From contig MDVS01000056.1 of assembly GCA_001940645.1 (NCBI GenBank), positions 1 to 64,000 of the forward strand: a stretch of 64,000 nt of DNA, in the 5' to 3' direction. Under the pieces are notes generated by a model, which made no database searches, was not told the origin of the DNA, and saw nothing but the letters and a program-made list of their open reading frames with translations. Below are positions 18,350 to 26,246 of the stretch, piece after piece (the first letter of the stretch is position 1; every line of letters begins with the position of its first letter). This DNA comes from Candidatus Heimdallarchaeota archaeon LC_3 (GTDB taxonomy: Archaea; Asgardarchaeota; Heimdallarchaeia; Hodarchaeales; LC-3). The translations under genes and the position numbers were made by a program.

Positions 18350-18607
18350 TACAACTGCTCAGTAATAATATACAGGATTCTTATAAATAGGAAAGAACCA
18401 ATTATGGTTTTTTCCAAAGAGATAAATTAAAAGTGAAATGAAAGTAAAGGACTAATTTTTTCCCCTTTTAGATGAAATCAATAATATCTTTAGCATTTTC
18501 AGGAAACATCAATTATTTTCAATTATCCCTGTGTGTAGATAGAAGATAAATAAAGAAAAAAGAAAAGAAGAATGAAGTAGTAACACCGTGTCTAGAGGTG
18601 AAATTTT

Positions 18608-18691
18608 ATGTCAGATATATTTATTATAGGACCTGAATCACATATTGCTCATAGTCGGCCGATCTCAACAAACAATGGTCTCCAATTTTAG
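18608..18691 (+). other. Upstream in-frame ORF ending in TAG, likely true N-terminus of the next gene
   Basis: An ATG at 18608 with a strong GAGGTGA ribosome site at 18595 opens 27 codons that stop at TAG 18689-18691. This is exactly in frame with the gene that continues to 19531. The codons after the TAG (ISSVLQNNTLMFVDFAF) read like an uninterrupted beta strand of the same domain. The original protein therefore probably began at 18608 and the TAG is a mutation, a recoding event or a sequence error. Confidence 0.5.
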
Positions 18692-18703
18692 ATTAGCTCT
18701 GTA

Positions 18704-19531
18704 TTGCAGAATAATACCCTTATGTTTGTCGATTTTGCTTTTCTTAATACTGACAAAGATTTAATGTATCGAATAACCATAGATCAAGCAAAATTATTAA
18801 TTCAGGAACTAACTACCGTCTTATCAAAAACACAATTAATTAATCAAGTTCTTTCTCAACCAACTCCTACTGAAAATCTGAAAATTGCAGGAATAAATTC
18901 ATCATCAGTATCATCCATTATTGAGACGAGTTTAAATGAACCACACTTTCAATTAGGTGATCAGTCAACACCTTCTGAAGATATAAGACAAAATACCGTT
19001 CCTGGACTGAAAAAGACTGCTTATGCTAATTTTTCACAGGAACATCTGGATGTGGCTATCCATGCCTTACAACAAGAAGATATGGAACTGGAACGATCAA
19101 TATTTGTTCCAACACAGTATTTGGAAGAATTATTACTCAAAGGATTAGATAAACAAAGTCTGATCACCAGAGATATCCATAATACCTTAGAAAAAAGCAA
19201 GATTAAGTATGACAAGAAATATTTATCAAGAGTATTAGCACGATTAGTCGAGGACAAGAAAATAATCAAACAAGAACGGGTATCAAAGCAGGGCAGAAAT
19301 TATACGGTCTATAATTTTGGGGATGTCAAGAAAAAACGGACATCAATACAAGAAAAGTTAGAAAAAATATTGTTTGAATTTGGGGAAAACACATTCACGA
19401 AAGAAGACTATTTACTGATAGTGAAAGAAAAAGAAATCGATCTAGTGTATGCAGAAAAGCACTTGGAAGAAATGTATCAAGAAGGGAGTCTGTGCATCCA
19501 TCCGACGGAAATTATAAGAATATATAGATGA
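18704..19531 (+). CDS. Winged-helix-like protein (paralogue of the next gene)
   Basis: A 275-residue frame from TTG 18704 (or ATG 18722); the better start may be 18608 beyond an in-frame TAG. Residues 1-60 look like a small alpha/beta domain (DLMYRITIDQAKLLIQEL). Residues about 110-205 form a helix-rich DNA-binding-like unit, with FVPTQYLEELLLKGLDKQSL, a recognition-helix region and the wing-like RNYTVYNF. This unit is repeated in the downstream protein 19541-19900 (FVPPRFQDELFLKGF and RRYTLFNY). A further winged-helix-like segment ends the chain. It is cytosolic. A regulatory role is inferred from the fold only. Confidence 0.6.
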   Translation: MQNNTLMFVDFAFLNTDKDLMYRITIDQAKLLIQELTTVLSKTQLINQVLSQPTPTENLKIAGINSSSVSSIIETSLNEPHFQLGDQSTPSEDIRQNTVPGLKKTAYANFSQEHLDVAIHALQQEDMELERSIFVPTQYLEELLLKGLDKQSLITRDIHNTLEKSKIKYDKKYLSRVLARLVEDKKIIKQERVSKQGRNYTVYNFGDVKKKRTSIQEKLEKILFEFGENTFTKEDYLLIVKEKEIDLVYAEKHLEEMYQEGSLCIHPTEIIRIYR

Positions 19532-19540
19532 GTGATGTAA

Positions 19541-19900
19541 TTGACTGAAAACATAAAAAAAGTGAAAACAATAGAGGATAATGATGAATTATTTACTATT
19601 GACGATTTAGAAGATTGCATCGAACGATTAAGAGTTAAATACTCAGAATCAAAGCGATGGATGTTTGTTCCTCCACGCTTTCAAGATGAATTATTTCTCA
19701 AAGGATTTGCGGGAGGGTCGTTGTTAGCTTCTGATATTAAAGAAAAATTAAGAAACAACAAGATAACTATCCAAAACGATAATATTAAGGAATACTTAGA
19801 AATATTAGACAAAAATGGACACATATCAATTGAAGTAAAGATATCTAAGAATACTCGTCGCTATACATTATTTAATTATCCAGAAATACAAAATAAGTGA
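19541..19900 (+). CDS. Small paralogue of the upstream winged-helix-like protein
   Basis: A 119-residue protein starting at TTG 19541, nine bases after the previous stop, with GTGATG as ribosome site. Residues 20-117 align with residues 110-205 of the upstream protein (FVPPRFQDELFLKGF; LEILDKNGHISIE; NTRRYTLFNY), so it is a tandem duplicate of that single domain. It probably makes a heteromer with its neighbour or competes with it for DNA. No signal peptide. Confidence 0.6.
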   Translation: MTENIKKVKTIEDNDELFTIDDLEDCIERLRVKYSESKRWMFVPPRFQDELFLKGFAGGSLLASDIKEKLRNNKITIQNDNIKEYLEILDKNGHISIEVKISKNTRRYTLFNYPEIQNK

Positions 19901-20141
19901 TAATTTATCTTTTAACGAGAACATCAGCATATAATGGATAAGTTATTGTAATACCTTGATAGGCAGTTCTATATATAGGAAATTTGCCAAGAAGTTTAAA
20001 GGCTAAATCAATATCAAATTTTACTGCTTTTAGAAATAATTCGATTTTTCTGTTCCGATCCATACAAAGTAATTGAAAAAATTGTTAAAGGCAGTTTTAG
20101 TTAATCTAGAAAATATTAGTTTGCAATAAGAGACTAAATAT

Positions 20142-20246
20142 GCTAAATCAATCAAAGTATTTAAGAAATTAAACCTTAACGTAGGCCAAAAAAATAAAAT
20201 AGGAATTATAGGACCTTCTGCTTCTAGAAAAAGTTCCTTATTATGA
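20142..20246 (+). pseudogene. Remnant of an ABC-type ATPase (Walker A region)
   Basis: A 34-codon open stretch without a start reads LNVGQKNKIGIIGPSASRKS followed by SLL and a stop. It matches the strand and P-loop of ABC ATPases, but the lysine-preceding Gly has become Arg (ASRKS instead of SGKS). Another fragment about 50 bases on (ISSGKVGL) could be the next part of the same domain in another frame. It is a relic. Confidence 0.4.
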
Positions 20247-20428
20247 ATAATAAGTTAAATTCAGTCTATATCGAGTGGTAAGGTGGGATTGAAATTGAGA
20301 CTGAAATTACAATCACTATTACTTTGGATAAGAGAAAAATTGAATGAATATCAATGAAGAATATGCTTTATTTTATTTGAACTAATTTTGAAATCAGCTT
20401 TTTTTTAGTGTATATCTAAAGACGTTCT

Positions 20429-20903
20429 ATCCTAAAATCCTACATTAAAGGTAGTCAATTTAAAGATAACTTAAAGCACCAAGTCCATTTACTTGACACA
20501 AAATCTGATGTTAGCGCAGTGGTATTTAGCTCTAAATCGATCCCTCATGATTTAGCTCAATTATTCTATGATTATTATCATGGAGTGTATTAAAGGCTTC
20601 ACGAAGAAGAAATTCAGAAAAATGATAACGAATATATTCTTCCTAACGGAATTTATCCTATTATCCGATATTCGACCTTGAGTGGATTTTATCGTTCAAC
20701 AGCTAAATTCTTAAGTGATTCGTTTGTCGAAGAACAAAAAAAACTGAGAAAGAATTGCTTCAATATTATCAGAATCGAAAAATGAAAATACTGAAACAAA
20801 ATCAAGTTCAGTAGTCACTGGAAATTCATTTCTCCAGTTATTCGTTATTCTAATTGGATTAACATTATTTAAATCACTGATTCGTAAGAAAAATGTAATT
20901 TGA
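20429..20903 (+). pseudogene. Decayed gene for a C-terminally membrane-anchored protein
   Basis: One frame reads LDTKSDVSAVVFSSKS, then DLAQLFYDYYHGVY, then a TAA at about 20591, then RLHEEEIQKNDNEYILPNG and FVEEQKKLRK. The next frame continues ASILSESKNENTETKSSS and ends in a membrane helix (FLQLFVILIGLTLF) with the tail KSLIRKKNVI and a stop at 20903. So one gene was broken by a stop and a single frameshift near 20755. The family is unknown. Between 19901 and 20925 no intact gene is visible. Confidence 0.5.
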
Positions 20904-20925
20904 TTTCAGAATTTTCTTCAATAAA

Positions 20926-21333
20926 CTATTTATGGTTATAACTAAGGAATCCAAAAATAGGATTTGCTAAAACTAATCCCCATTTAGGTAAAAAAGACAG
21001 CCGTTTATAAAAACTGGGAAATAAAATAAGAATAAGAGCAATAAATCCAAAAATAAACATAATACCAAAAAAACTGAATATGAAAGCAAGTAGAATTACA
21101 ATTAAGAATGATTTGCTTCTCTTAACAAACCCATGAAGTTCAAATAAAAAAGGATTACTACGTTCATCAATAAAAAATCCCTCATCCTCTTCAAAGGCTT
21201 TATAACCGAATTTATGAAAATATAATGCAACAAGAAAGGAAAGAGGAAAGAAAAGAATTTGAAAAACAAGCCAAGTAAGACTAAGAGCTAATGGATAAAT
21301 GGTAAAAAAGTAAATAAGAAACAAGATAGTCAT
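20926..21333 (-). CDS. Small multi-pass membrane protein
   Basis: The 135 residues form about four hydrophobic helices with a charged loop in the middle (FGYKAFEEDEGFFIDERSNP). There is no motif of a known transporter. The start is ATG 21333. It converges on the decayed gene to its left. Not recognised. Confidence 0.5.
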   Translation of the reverse strand: MTILFLIYFFTIYPLALSLTWLVFQILFFPLSFLVALYFHKFGYKAFEEDEGFFIDERSNPFLFELHGFVKRSKSFLIVILLAFIFSFFGIMFIFGFIALILILFPSFYKRLSFLPKWGLVLANPIFGFLSYNHK

Positions 21334-21817
21334 ATATAGAAAAAGCTTTGGATTTTTACCTTTACGTTGACCCTTAACCTGAAAGTATTTACTAATAGTG
21401 TAAATAGGGAGAAAAGGTAAAAAGACGATGACAAGAAATTTTCTAAATAAGCTATAGAATCTAAAAGAATTTAGAAAAGAATAGTTTTAAGAAACATTAG
21501 CATTAAATGATTGAACCAAAAATAAATCCCCACAATAAATATAAAAATCAAATGATCGATAATAGAATCATGTAAATAGATTATATAAATTAAGTTTATG
21601 GTTAAGAATTAAAATACATTCGAAGAAGGAAAACAATGAATTGCAGCAAATTTAAAACCATTTGAGAGAAAAAAACGGAAAAGACAATATAAATCTAAAA
21701 ATTGGATATAAAGCTTAGCAAATATTTAATTTTATTTTCAGTGAAGTCTGACAGGGGTTTAAAAAGTAGAATGAAAAACATTAATTTAATTGAATATGCT
21801 GGCAAGAAGAAGGTTTA
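21334..21817. other. Intergenic region, no intact gene seen
   Basis: AT-rich. A short Lys/Arg-rich 23-codon frame without a canonical start (LKPFERKKRKRQYKSKNWI) lies at about 21640-21710. It may be a relic related to the two basic peptides that follow. Confidence 0.35.
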
Positions 21818-21937
21818 ATGCCATATAGAAAAGGATCAGTGGTAAAACCACATAAAAGAAGAACAAAAAGGGGAGTAAAAGTGGTAAAACCACATTATCG
21901 AAGACCAACATTAACAAAAAGACCGAGGAGAAAATAG
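21818..21937 (+). CDS. Tiny Arg/Lys-rich protein with internal repeat
   Basis: An ATG with AAGAAGG upstream opens 39 codons. About half of the residues are Lys or Arg, and a short repeat is present: VVKPHKRR, a spacer TKRGVK, then VVKPHYRR. It lies 15 bases before the next small basic ORF, on the same strand as the CD-NTase gene. Nucleic-acid binding is likely from charge. The V-K-x-H/Y-x-R repeat recurs in small basic proteins of many microbes, but I cannot name a family. Confidence 0.5.
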   Translation: MPYRKGSVVKPHKRRTKRGVKVVKPHYRRPTLTKRPRRK

Positions 21938-21952
21938 AAAAAGAGAAAGAAG

Positions 21953-22195
21953 ATGAATTCAAAAAAGAAAAGTAAAAAATCACGGGTACAAAAGTCTGGA
22001 TTCAAAAAATCAAATGTACCGTTTGATAGCGGGTATACGAAGCCAACTAAAGATGGAGGAAGACTACACAAATATGGGAAAAGCAGTAAAATACACAAAG
22101 ATAAAGCGGATCCGGCTAGGGATCCGATTGGTCATATAGTGGAAGATGTAGTAAAGAAACCGCTGAAAAAAAGATTGAAAAAAATGATCAAGTGA
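21953..22195 (+). CDS. Small lysine-rich protein upstream of the CBASS cyclase
   Basis: An 80-residue, very basic protein (about a third Lys/Arg) starting at ATG 21953. Its middle is GYTKPTKDGGRLHKYGKSSK; the C-terminal part HKDKADPARDPIGHIVEDVV is more ordered and probably folds. It lies 15 bases after the tiny basic ORF and 29 bases before the CD-NTase gene, so the three could be one transcript. No membrane helix or signal peptide. The function is unknown; an accessory or nucleoid-type role is speculative. Frames on the opposite strand here are hydrophobic shadows of the Lys codons. Confidence 0.6.
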   Translation: MNSKKKSKKSRVQKSGFKKSNVPFDSGYTKPTKDGGRLHKYGKSSKIHKDKADPARDPIGHIVEDVVKKPLKKRLKKMIK

Positions 22196-22224
22196 TAAAT
22201 ATCTAAGGAATAGGGAGTTAAGAA

Positions 22225-23004
22225 ATGACCTCTGATGATGAATATCTTAAAAAGTTACTAAACGAACAAGAACCTTCTGATGGACTTAAAATTATGTTAA
22301 GAAATGAGCGTAAAAAAATTGAATCATTCATCCGCGATGAAGTAAGTGAATCTAATGTTCGTTTTTACTATGCCGGTTCTTACAAAAAAGAGACTATGAT
22401 TGAAGAAATATTTGATTTAGATATTGTAATTTATTACCCAAATGACACTTCTTTAACTTTAAGGGAAATTTATTACAAAATACAGAAAATACTTCAAAGA
22501 AACGATTACGCTCCAAGAGAGAAAAATGTTGCTTTACAATGTAATCGAATCCACAAAACTTATGGTGAATTCCATGTGGATGTCGTACCTGGCCGTGCAA
22601 TTGATGATGAGTATTATTACGCTAAATTATATAAATCAAAAGAAGATTCAAGCCTTCAAACTAGTGTGACAGAACATGTTGAAGCTGTAAGAGGTACACG
22701 TCATCGAGATATAATAAAACTACTTAAACTTTGGAAAATCAGAAGAGGTTTTTCTTGTCCAACATTTATACTTGAAATGCTTTTCTTACGTTTTATAGAT
22801 ACTAATCATGGTAGAACCGGTCTATTTAGTTTACTTATGGGTACTTTCAACTATATAGCACAAAACATTCAATCAATTCGGCTTGTAGATCCAGCAAATT
22901 CAAATAATATTGTATCTAATGACCTGTCAGATAACCAAAAGTATCAAATTTATAGACATGCACAAAAAGCATATAAAACTGACTCTTGGGCTGATGTTTT
23001 TTAA
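22225..23004 (+). CDS. CBASS CD-NTase (cGAS/DncV-like nucleotidyltransferase)
   Basis: A 259-residue nucleotidyltransferase of the OAS/cGAS type, which would make a cyclic oligonucleotide on phage infection. The catalytic core is intact: Gly51-Ser52 in YYAGSYKKET, the metal-binding pair Asp64 and Asp66 in FDLDIVIYYP, and the third Asp119 in FHVDVVPGR. A helical OAS1-C-like half follows (RHRDIIKLLKLWKIRRG, then SCPTFILEMLFLRF). It is somewhat shorter than DncV (about 430). The ribosome site GGGAG stands 10 bases before ATG 22225. The effector gene 23020-23964 faces it with 15 bases between stops, an unusual arrangement for CBASS. The product identity cannot be read from sequence. Confidence 0.83.
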   Translation: MTSDDEYLKKLLNEQEPSDGLKIMLRNERKKIESFIRDEVSESNVRFYYAGSYKKETMIEEIFDLDIVIYYPNDTSLTLREIYYKIQKILQRNDYAPREKNVALQCNRIHKTYGEFHVDVVPGRAIDDEYYYAKLYKSKEDSSLQTSVTEHVEAVRGTRHRDIIKLLKLWKIRRGFSCPTFILEMLFLRFIDTNHGRTGLFSLLMGTFNYIAQNIQSIRLVDPANSNNIVSNDLSDNQKYQIYRHAQKAYKTDSWADVF

Positions 23005-23019
23005 AGTCTACAAAACATG

Positions 23020-23964
23020 CTAATTTAAAGTAATAACCTTAGCATAAGGAGGATCTAAGGTTTTATCGAAATCGTAAAGAAAGATTTTTGGATGCATCTT
23101 TCTTCTAATTCTTTGACCAATTAAAAAAGAAGTAGGAGATTGAACTGCACAAAACAAATGAATGATTTTAGCTTTATGAAATTTGTCAATAACATCTCTA
23201 ACTTCTCTAGCTATATCTATAGATTGTTGTTCAGCTCTGAGATCTTCATAATTAGGTGTAGGTACGGATATTCTAATTTTTGGGATTTGATTGATAGTTT
23301 GAGCGATGTGTTCATCAGTAATAAAGGAACTTTGCTCAACAACAACTGCATACTCATTAACATTCTCTTGTAGGTCTAAAGATTCCTGAACACTAAGAGA
23401 CCAGCTTTTGGGTCTTTTCTTTTGACTCCAATCCCATGGTTTATCAGATTTCTGCCTTTTATAATGATAAACTTGTAACTGAAACCTAAGAGAAAAAAGA
23501 AATCCAAAATGAATTGCTAGAGGTACGGTTGCAAAACTAAAATAATGTAATTCTGTGCTATCTTTTACAGTTTTTATTAGGTTTTTAAAATGAACCTCCT
23601 GTTCGTTTACCGCTCCATCCCAATCTGCGAATTCTCTATTCCATAAATTATAAGAATCAAAATTCAATTCTATTAATTTAACATCTTGGTCATTTAATTG
23701 TTCTTTTATAGGATCAATTTGAATCCTGTCCTGAAAAGATGAATGTAGTAATGCAATTTTAGGATAATTTCTTGTAAATCTAAGAATATGAATTAATTCA
23801 CCAAAACCAATTCCAAAAAGAAACATTACAATGTAATTTACATTTATTTTTCCAATAATATCTGCTAAATTCCAATAAAGGGTAATAATTCCCGCTAAAA
23901 AACCTATAATTAAAATTATTACCCCGCTAATGGGAAATCTAGTCTTTAATGATTCAAAATCCAA
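23020..23964 (-). CDS. CBASS effector, two-transmembrane SAVED protein (Cap14-like)
   Basis: The 314 residues comprise two membrane helices (about 12-30 and 44-60) followed by a SAVED domain (about 70-314), which binds cyclic oligonucleotides. The two CARF-like halves are visible. One is HYFSFATVPLAIHFGFLFSL with the strand QLQVYHYKR; the other is KIIHLFCAVQSPTSFLIGQR ending KIFLYDFDKT. Known 2TM-SAVED effectors are thought to damage the inner membrane when the ligand binds. It lies head-to-head in its 3' end with the CD-NTase, so the pair is convergent instead of operonic and must use its own promoter to the right (23965-24060). The domain call is strong. Confidence 0.82.
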   Translation of the reverse strand: MDFESLKTRFPISGVIILIIGFLAGIITLYWNLADIIGKINVNYIVMFLFGIGFGELIHILRFTRNYPKIALLHSSFQDRIQIDPIKEQLNDQDVKLIELNFDSYNLWNREFADWDGAVNEQEVHFKNLIKTVKDSTELHYFSFATVPLAIHFGFLFSLRFQLQVYHYKRQKSDKPWDWSQKKRPKSWSLSVQESLDLQENVNEYAVVVEQSSFITDEHIAQTINQIPKIRISVPTPNYEDLRAEQQSIDIAREVRDVIDKFHKAKIIHLFCAVQSPTSFLIGQRIRRKMHPKIFLYDFDKTLDPPYAKVITLN

Positions 23965-24282
23965 ATATTAAGCCTCTATAAGGAAATTTTTCAGTTAATT
24001 TCGTATTTATATAAACTATTTTTTTTGAGATGAATAAGCTAACTATAACATAATAATAAATACAATTTCTTCTATTGAAATGAAATTATTAACAATCAAT
24101 TTAAAGAATATTTTGTTTATAATTTTGTGAGTTATTTAGAGATTTTGCATAGTTGATTAAATAACAAGTAAACTCTTAAGAGTTATGATGATGAAGATGA
24201 TTATTAACTTTAGATATTTAACCTAATCTATTTAATTAGTCTCAGTTTCTAAATTTCTTGGAATAATTATTTCTTCAAATAA

Positions 24283-24776
24283 TGTAAACAATATAAGAAA
24301 ATAATTAATTACCTACAAAATCATCCCAATGAAAGAAATTTCTTAAGAGAGGATGTTAAAACTTGTGAAGAAATGGTTTCCGAGGATATATTGCCAAAAT
24401 CTAATCCAATTGATTTAGCTTTTGACCTAGTAAATAGATTTTACATAATTTATAACTTTATATTAAAAAAAAAAATGAATTTAACCTTACAATCTGGAAT
24501 CCAAAGGATTTTATCAATAAATGGGGAAGACCTATTAGAGAGTGGACAGTAGACTATATCTTAAAGAATGGAGACATTCCAGGGATATTTAAGGAAAAGA
24601 TCTTTCAAACAAGAATTCGAACCGATTGTAGTCGATGGAAAAATTTACCAGAACTGATGAAATGGATAAGAAAATCAAAAACAGACGGATTTCTTGAAAT
24701 AACCGAAAAAGAAATAACATATATAGAAAAGATTGTGAAAGAAACACTAAATAGAAAAAATCCAGAAGTTTTATGA
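24283..24776 (+). pseudogene. Unknown gene split by a frameshift at an 11-A run
   Basis: One frame, open from 24283 and with its first ATG at 24373 (MVSEDILPKSNPIDLAFDLV, then NRFYIIYNFIL), leads into eleven adenines at 24465-24475. The protein-like reading then continues in another frame (NEFNLTIWNPKDFINKWGRP to KETLNRKNPEVL) up to TGA 24774. Joined, this gives about 130-165 residues. The run could be a sequencing error, a slippage site or a true mutation. The family is unknown. The gap 23965-24282 shows no gene. Confidence 0.45.
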
Positions 24777-24847
24777 ATTTAATTTATTAAATGAAGTAGT
24801 TTTTCAATTGAATATCAAAACAACAATATAAAATAGGTAAAATTTCA

Positions 24848-25237
24848 ATGTTTGGAAATATAGAACTATCCATTAACGATTTTAGGACAAAAAGGTCAAC
24901 TAAAATAGCTGAAAAAATTTTAGAACCAGAAAAGAAAAAAATCGATGGTAAAGAAATGATTATTAGTGTAATTGCAAAAATAATTGTTGTAAAAAACAAA
25001 GATAAAGGTGATTTTTCATTATATTCAAAACAAGAATTGTATAATACTTGTAATTTGGAGAAAATAGCCGAAAATCTCTTTCCTTTAGAAATTGGTGGAT
25101 TAAGAGATATTTTCAGGCATGCAGATCAAAGAAAAAAAGGTTCTTACTATCCATGGAGGTTTACTGATTTTGGTATTGGATTTATGTATGGTCTTACCTT
25201 TGAAAAATCACCTCCCTTCCAAAAATTTGAAATATAA
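24848..25237 (+). CDS. Hypothetical protein, 129 residues
   Basis: An ATG with AGGTAA upstream opens a soluble, mixed-charge protein (MFGNIELSINDF, then KKIDGKEMIISVIAKIIVVK, then GGLRDIFRHADQRKKGSYYP). It lies 71 bases after the broken gene on the same strand and could be its operon partner. No family recognised. It has no signal peptide or membrane helix. Confidence 0.5.
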   Translation: MFGNIELSINDFRTKRSTKIAEKILEPEKKKIDGKEMIISVIAKIIVVKNKDKGDFSLYSKQELYNTCNLEKIAENLFPLEIGGLRDIFRHADQRKKGSYYPWRFTDFGIGFMYGLTFEKSPPFQKFEI

Positions 25238-25555
25238 GAGGATAAATTAACTTTATATATTTGAAATGAGCAATAGAGTTCCTTTCTGCTGATTTTTGGA
25301 AATTTCTATTGTTTTTATCCGCATTGATATATTATTGATAGAATATTTTATTTGATAGAATTATTTGATATAACTTTCATTTTCTTGTTATTTGTATAAG
25401 TAATGATATTTACAGGATTATAACCACTATCTTAAGCAACATTAAGAATTATGCACAAGATAAAGAGTTTTTCACCTTTATTAAAAAAATGATTGATTGA
25501 AGCGTGGTACTTAAACGGATTTTTAAAGGTTAAGGGTAAATATTTGATAGTAACT
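25238..25555. other. Intergenic, nothing recognised
   Basis: About 320 AT-rich bases with no convincing frame. An upstream TTG at 25493 is in frame with the next gene but has no ribosome site. Confidence 0.4.
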
Positions 25556-25924
25556 ATGAATTTTTATGAATCTTCATTTAAATATAAAATCTACTTTTTG
25601 ATTGCCCTTGTTATTCATTATTTTGTTTTGATCTTCACCCTACCACTAATCGCATCTGAATATAATTTAAGCATTCTACCTCTTGAAAGTCAGCTCATTT
25701 ATCGTTTTTACACATTCAACACCTTGCAGGGAATTTTATTACCAATTTATGGAGCGGTTACGATATTGGTAATATTAGGAATTGCAATTTTAATTGGAAT
25801 ATTTAATTTAGACCTTTTATTGTTAATTGGAGCAACTTTATTATTTGGTATCACTTTAGTTGTCTTGATATCTCCTATTATTGCTATTTATTTAATTGAT
25901 AGAATTTTATATTCAATATTATAA
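25556..25924 (+). CDS. Small multi-pass membrane protein
   Basis: From ATG 25556 the 122 residues form three or four hydrophobic helices (IYFLIALVIHYFVLIFTLPL, LLPIYGAVTILVILGIAILI, then two more) with short loops. A longer form from TTG 25493 would add 21 residues that do not look membrane-related. It is followed 24 bases on by the 51-residue ORF 25949-26104, preceded by GGTGAT. Not recognised. Confidence 0.5.
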   Translation: MNFYESSFKYKIYFLIALVIHYFVLIFTLPLIASEYNLSILPLESQLIYRFYTFNTLQGILLPIYGAVTILVILGIAILIGIFNLDLLLLIGATLLFGITLVVLISPIIAIYLIDRILYSIL

Positions 25925-25948
25925 CATTTTATCTGATTGGTGATAAAA

Positions 25949-26104
25949 TTGACTGAAACGGAAATATGGAACGAATTGAAAAAAGTGAATCAAGAATTAA
26001 GAGATGTAAAGAAATTATTGGCACTCCAAATTAATCTAAATCCTAGAGCAAAAACAGCTCAAGTACACTCATTTATCGATAATATTTTAATAGGATTGGA
26101 ATAG
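25949..26104 (+). CDS. Small soluble ORF (51 residues) with GGTGAT ribosome site
   Basis: A TTG start at 25949 follows GGTGAT by four bases, the ideal spacing for this organism's ribosome site. The product begins TETEIWNELKKVNQELRDVK and looks like a short coiled coil followed by a small helical tail (FIDNILIGLE). It is directly downstream of a small membrane protein and probably in its operon. No family known. Confidence 0.5.
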   Translation: MTETEIWNELKKVNQELRDVKKLLALQINLNPRAKTAQVHSFIDNILIGLE

Positions 26105-26151
26105 AAAAAGGAAAAATAATGGGAGATAGCCAAGTCTGGTACATTAATCCA

Positions 26152-26186
26152 AGATTTTAGAAAATTATAGCTCTTTTCTAAAATCT
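26152..26186. terminator. Perfect 13-bp hairpin between convergent genes
   Basis: AGATTTTAGAAAA and TTTTCTAAAATCT form a perfect 13-bp stem with a 9-base loop. It sits between the rightward small ORF and the leftward gene at 26247, as expected for a two-way terminator. The bases just before (AGCCAAGTCTGGT at about 26127) resemble a tRNA D-arm; see findings. Confidence 0.55.
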
Positions 26187-26246
26187 ATTTTAAAAGTCCG
26201 CTTTTCCTTCTTTTACTGGGTAACATTGAGACATTTGAAAACACTG

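Noticed and set aside
21786..22098. Leftward Phe/Leu-rich frames
   Set aside because: Mirror images of the Lys-rich codons of the two small basic proteins.
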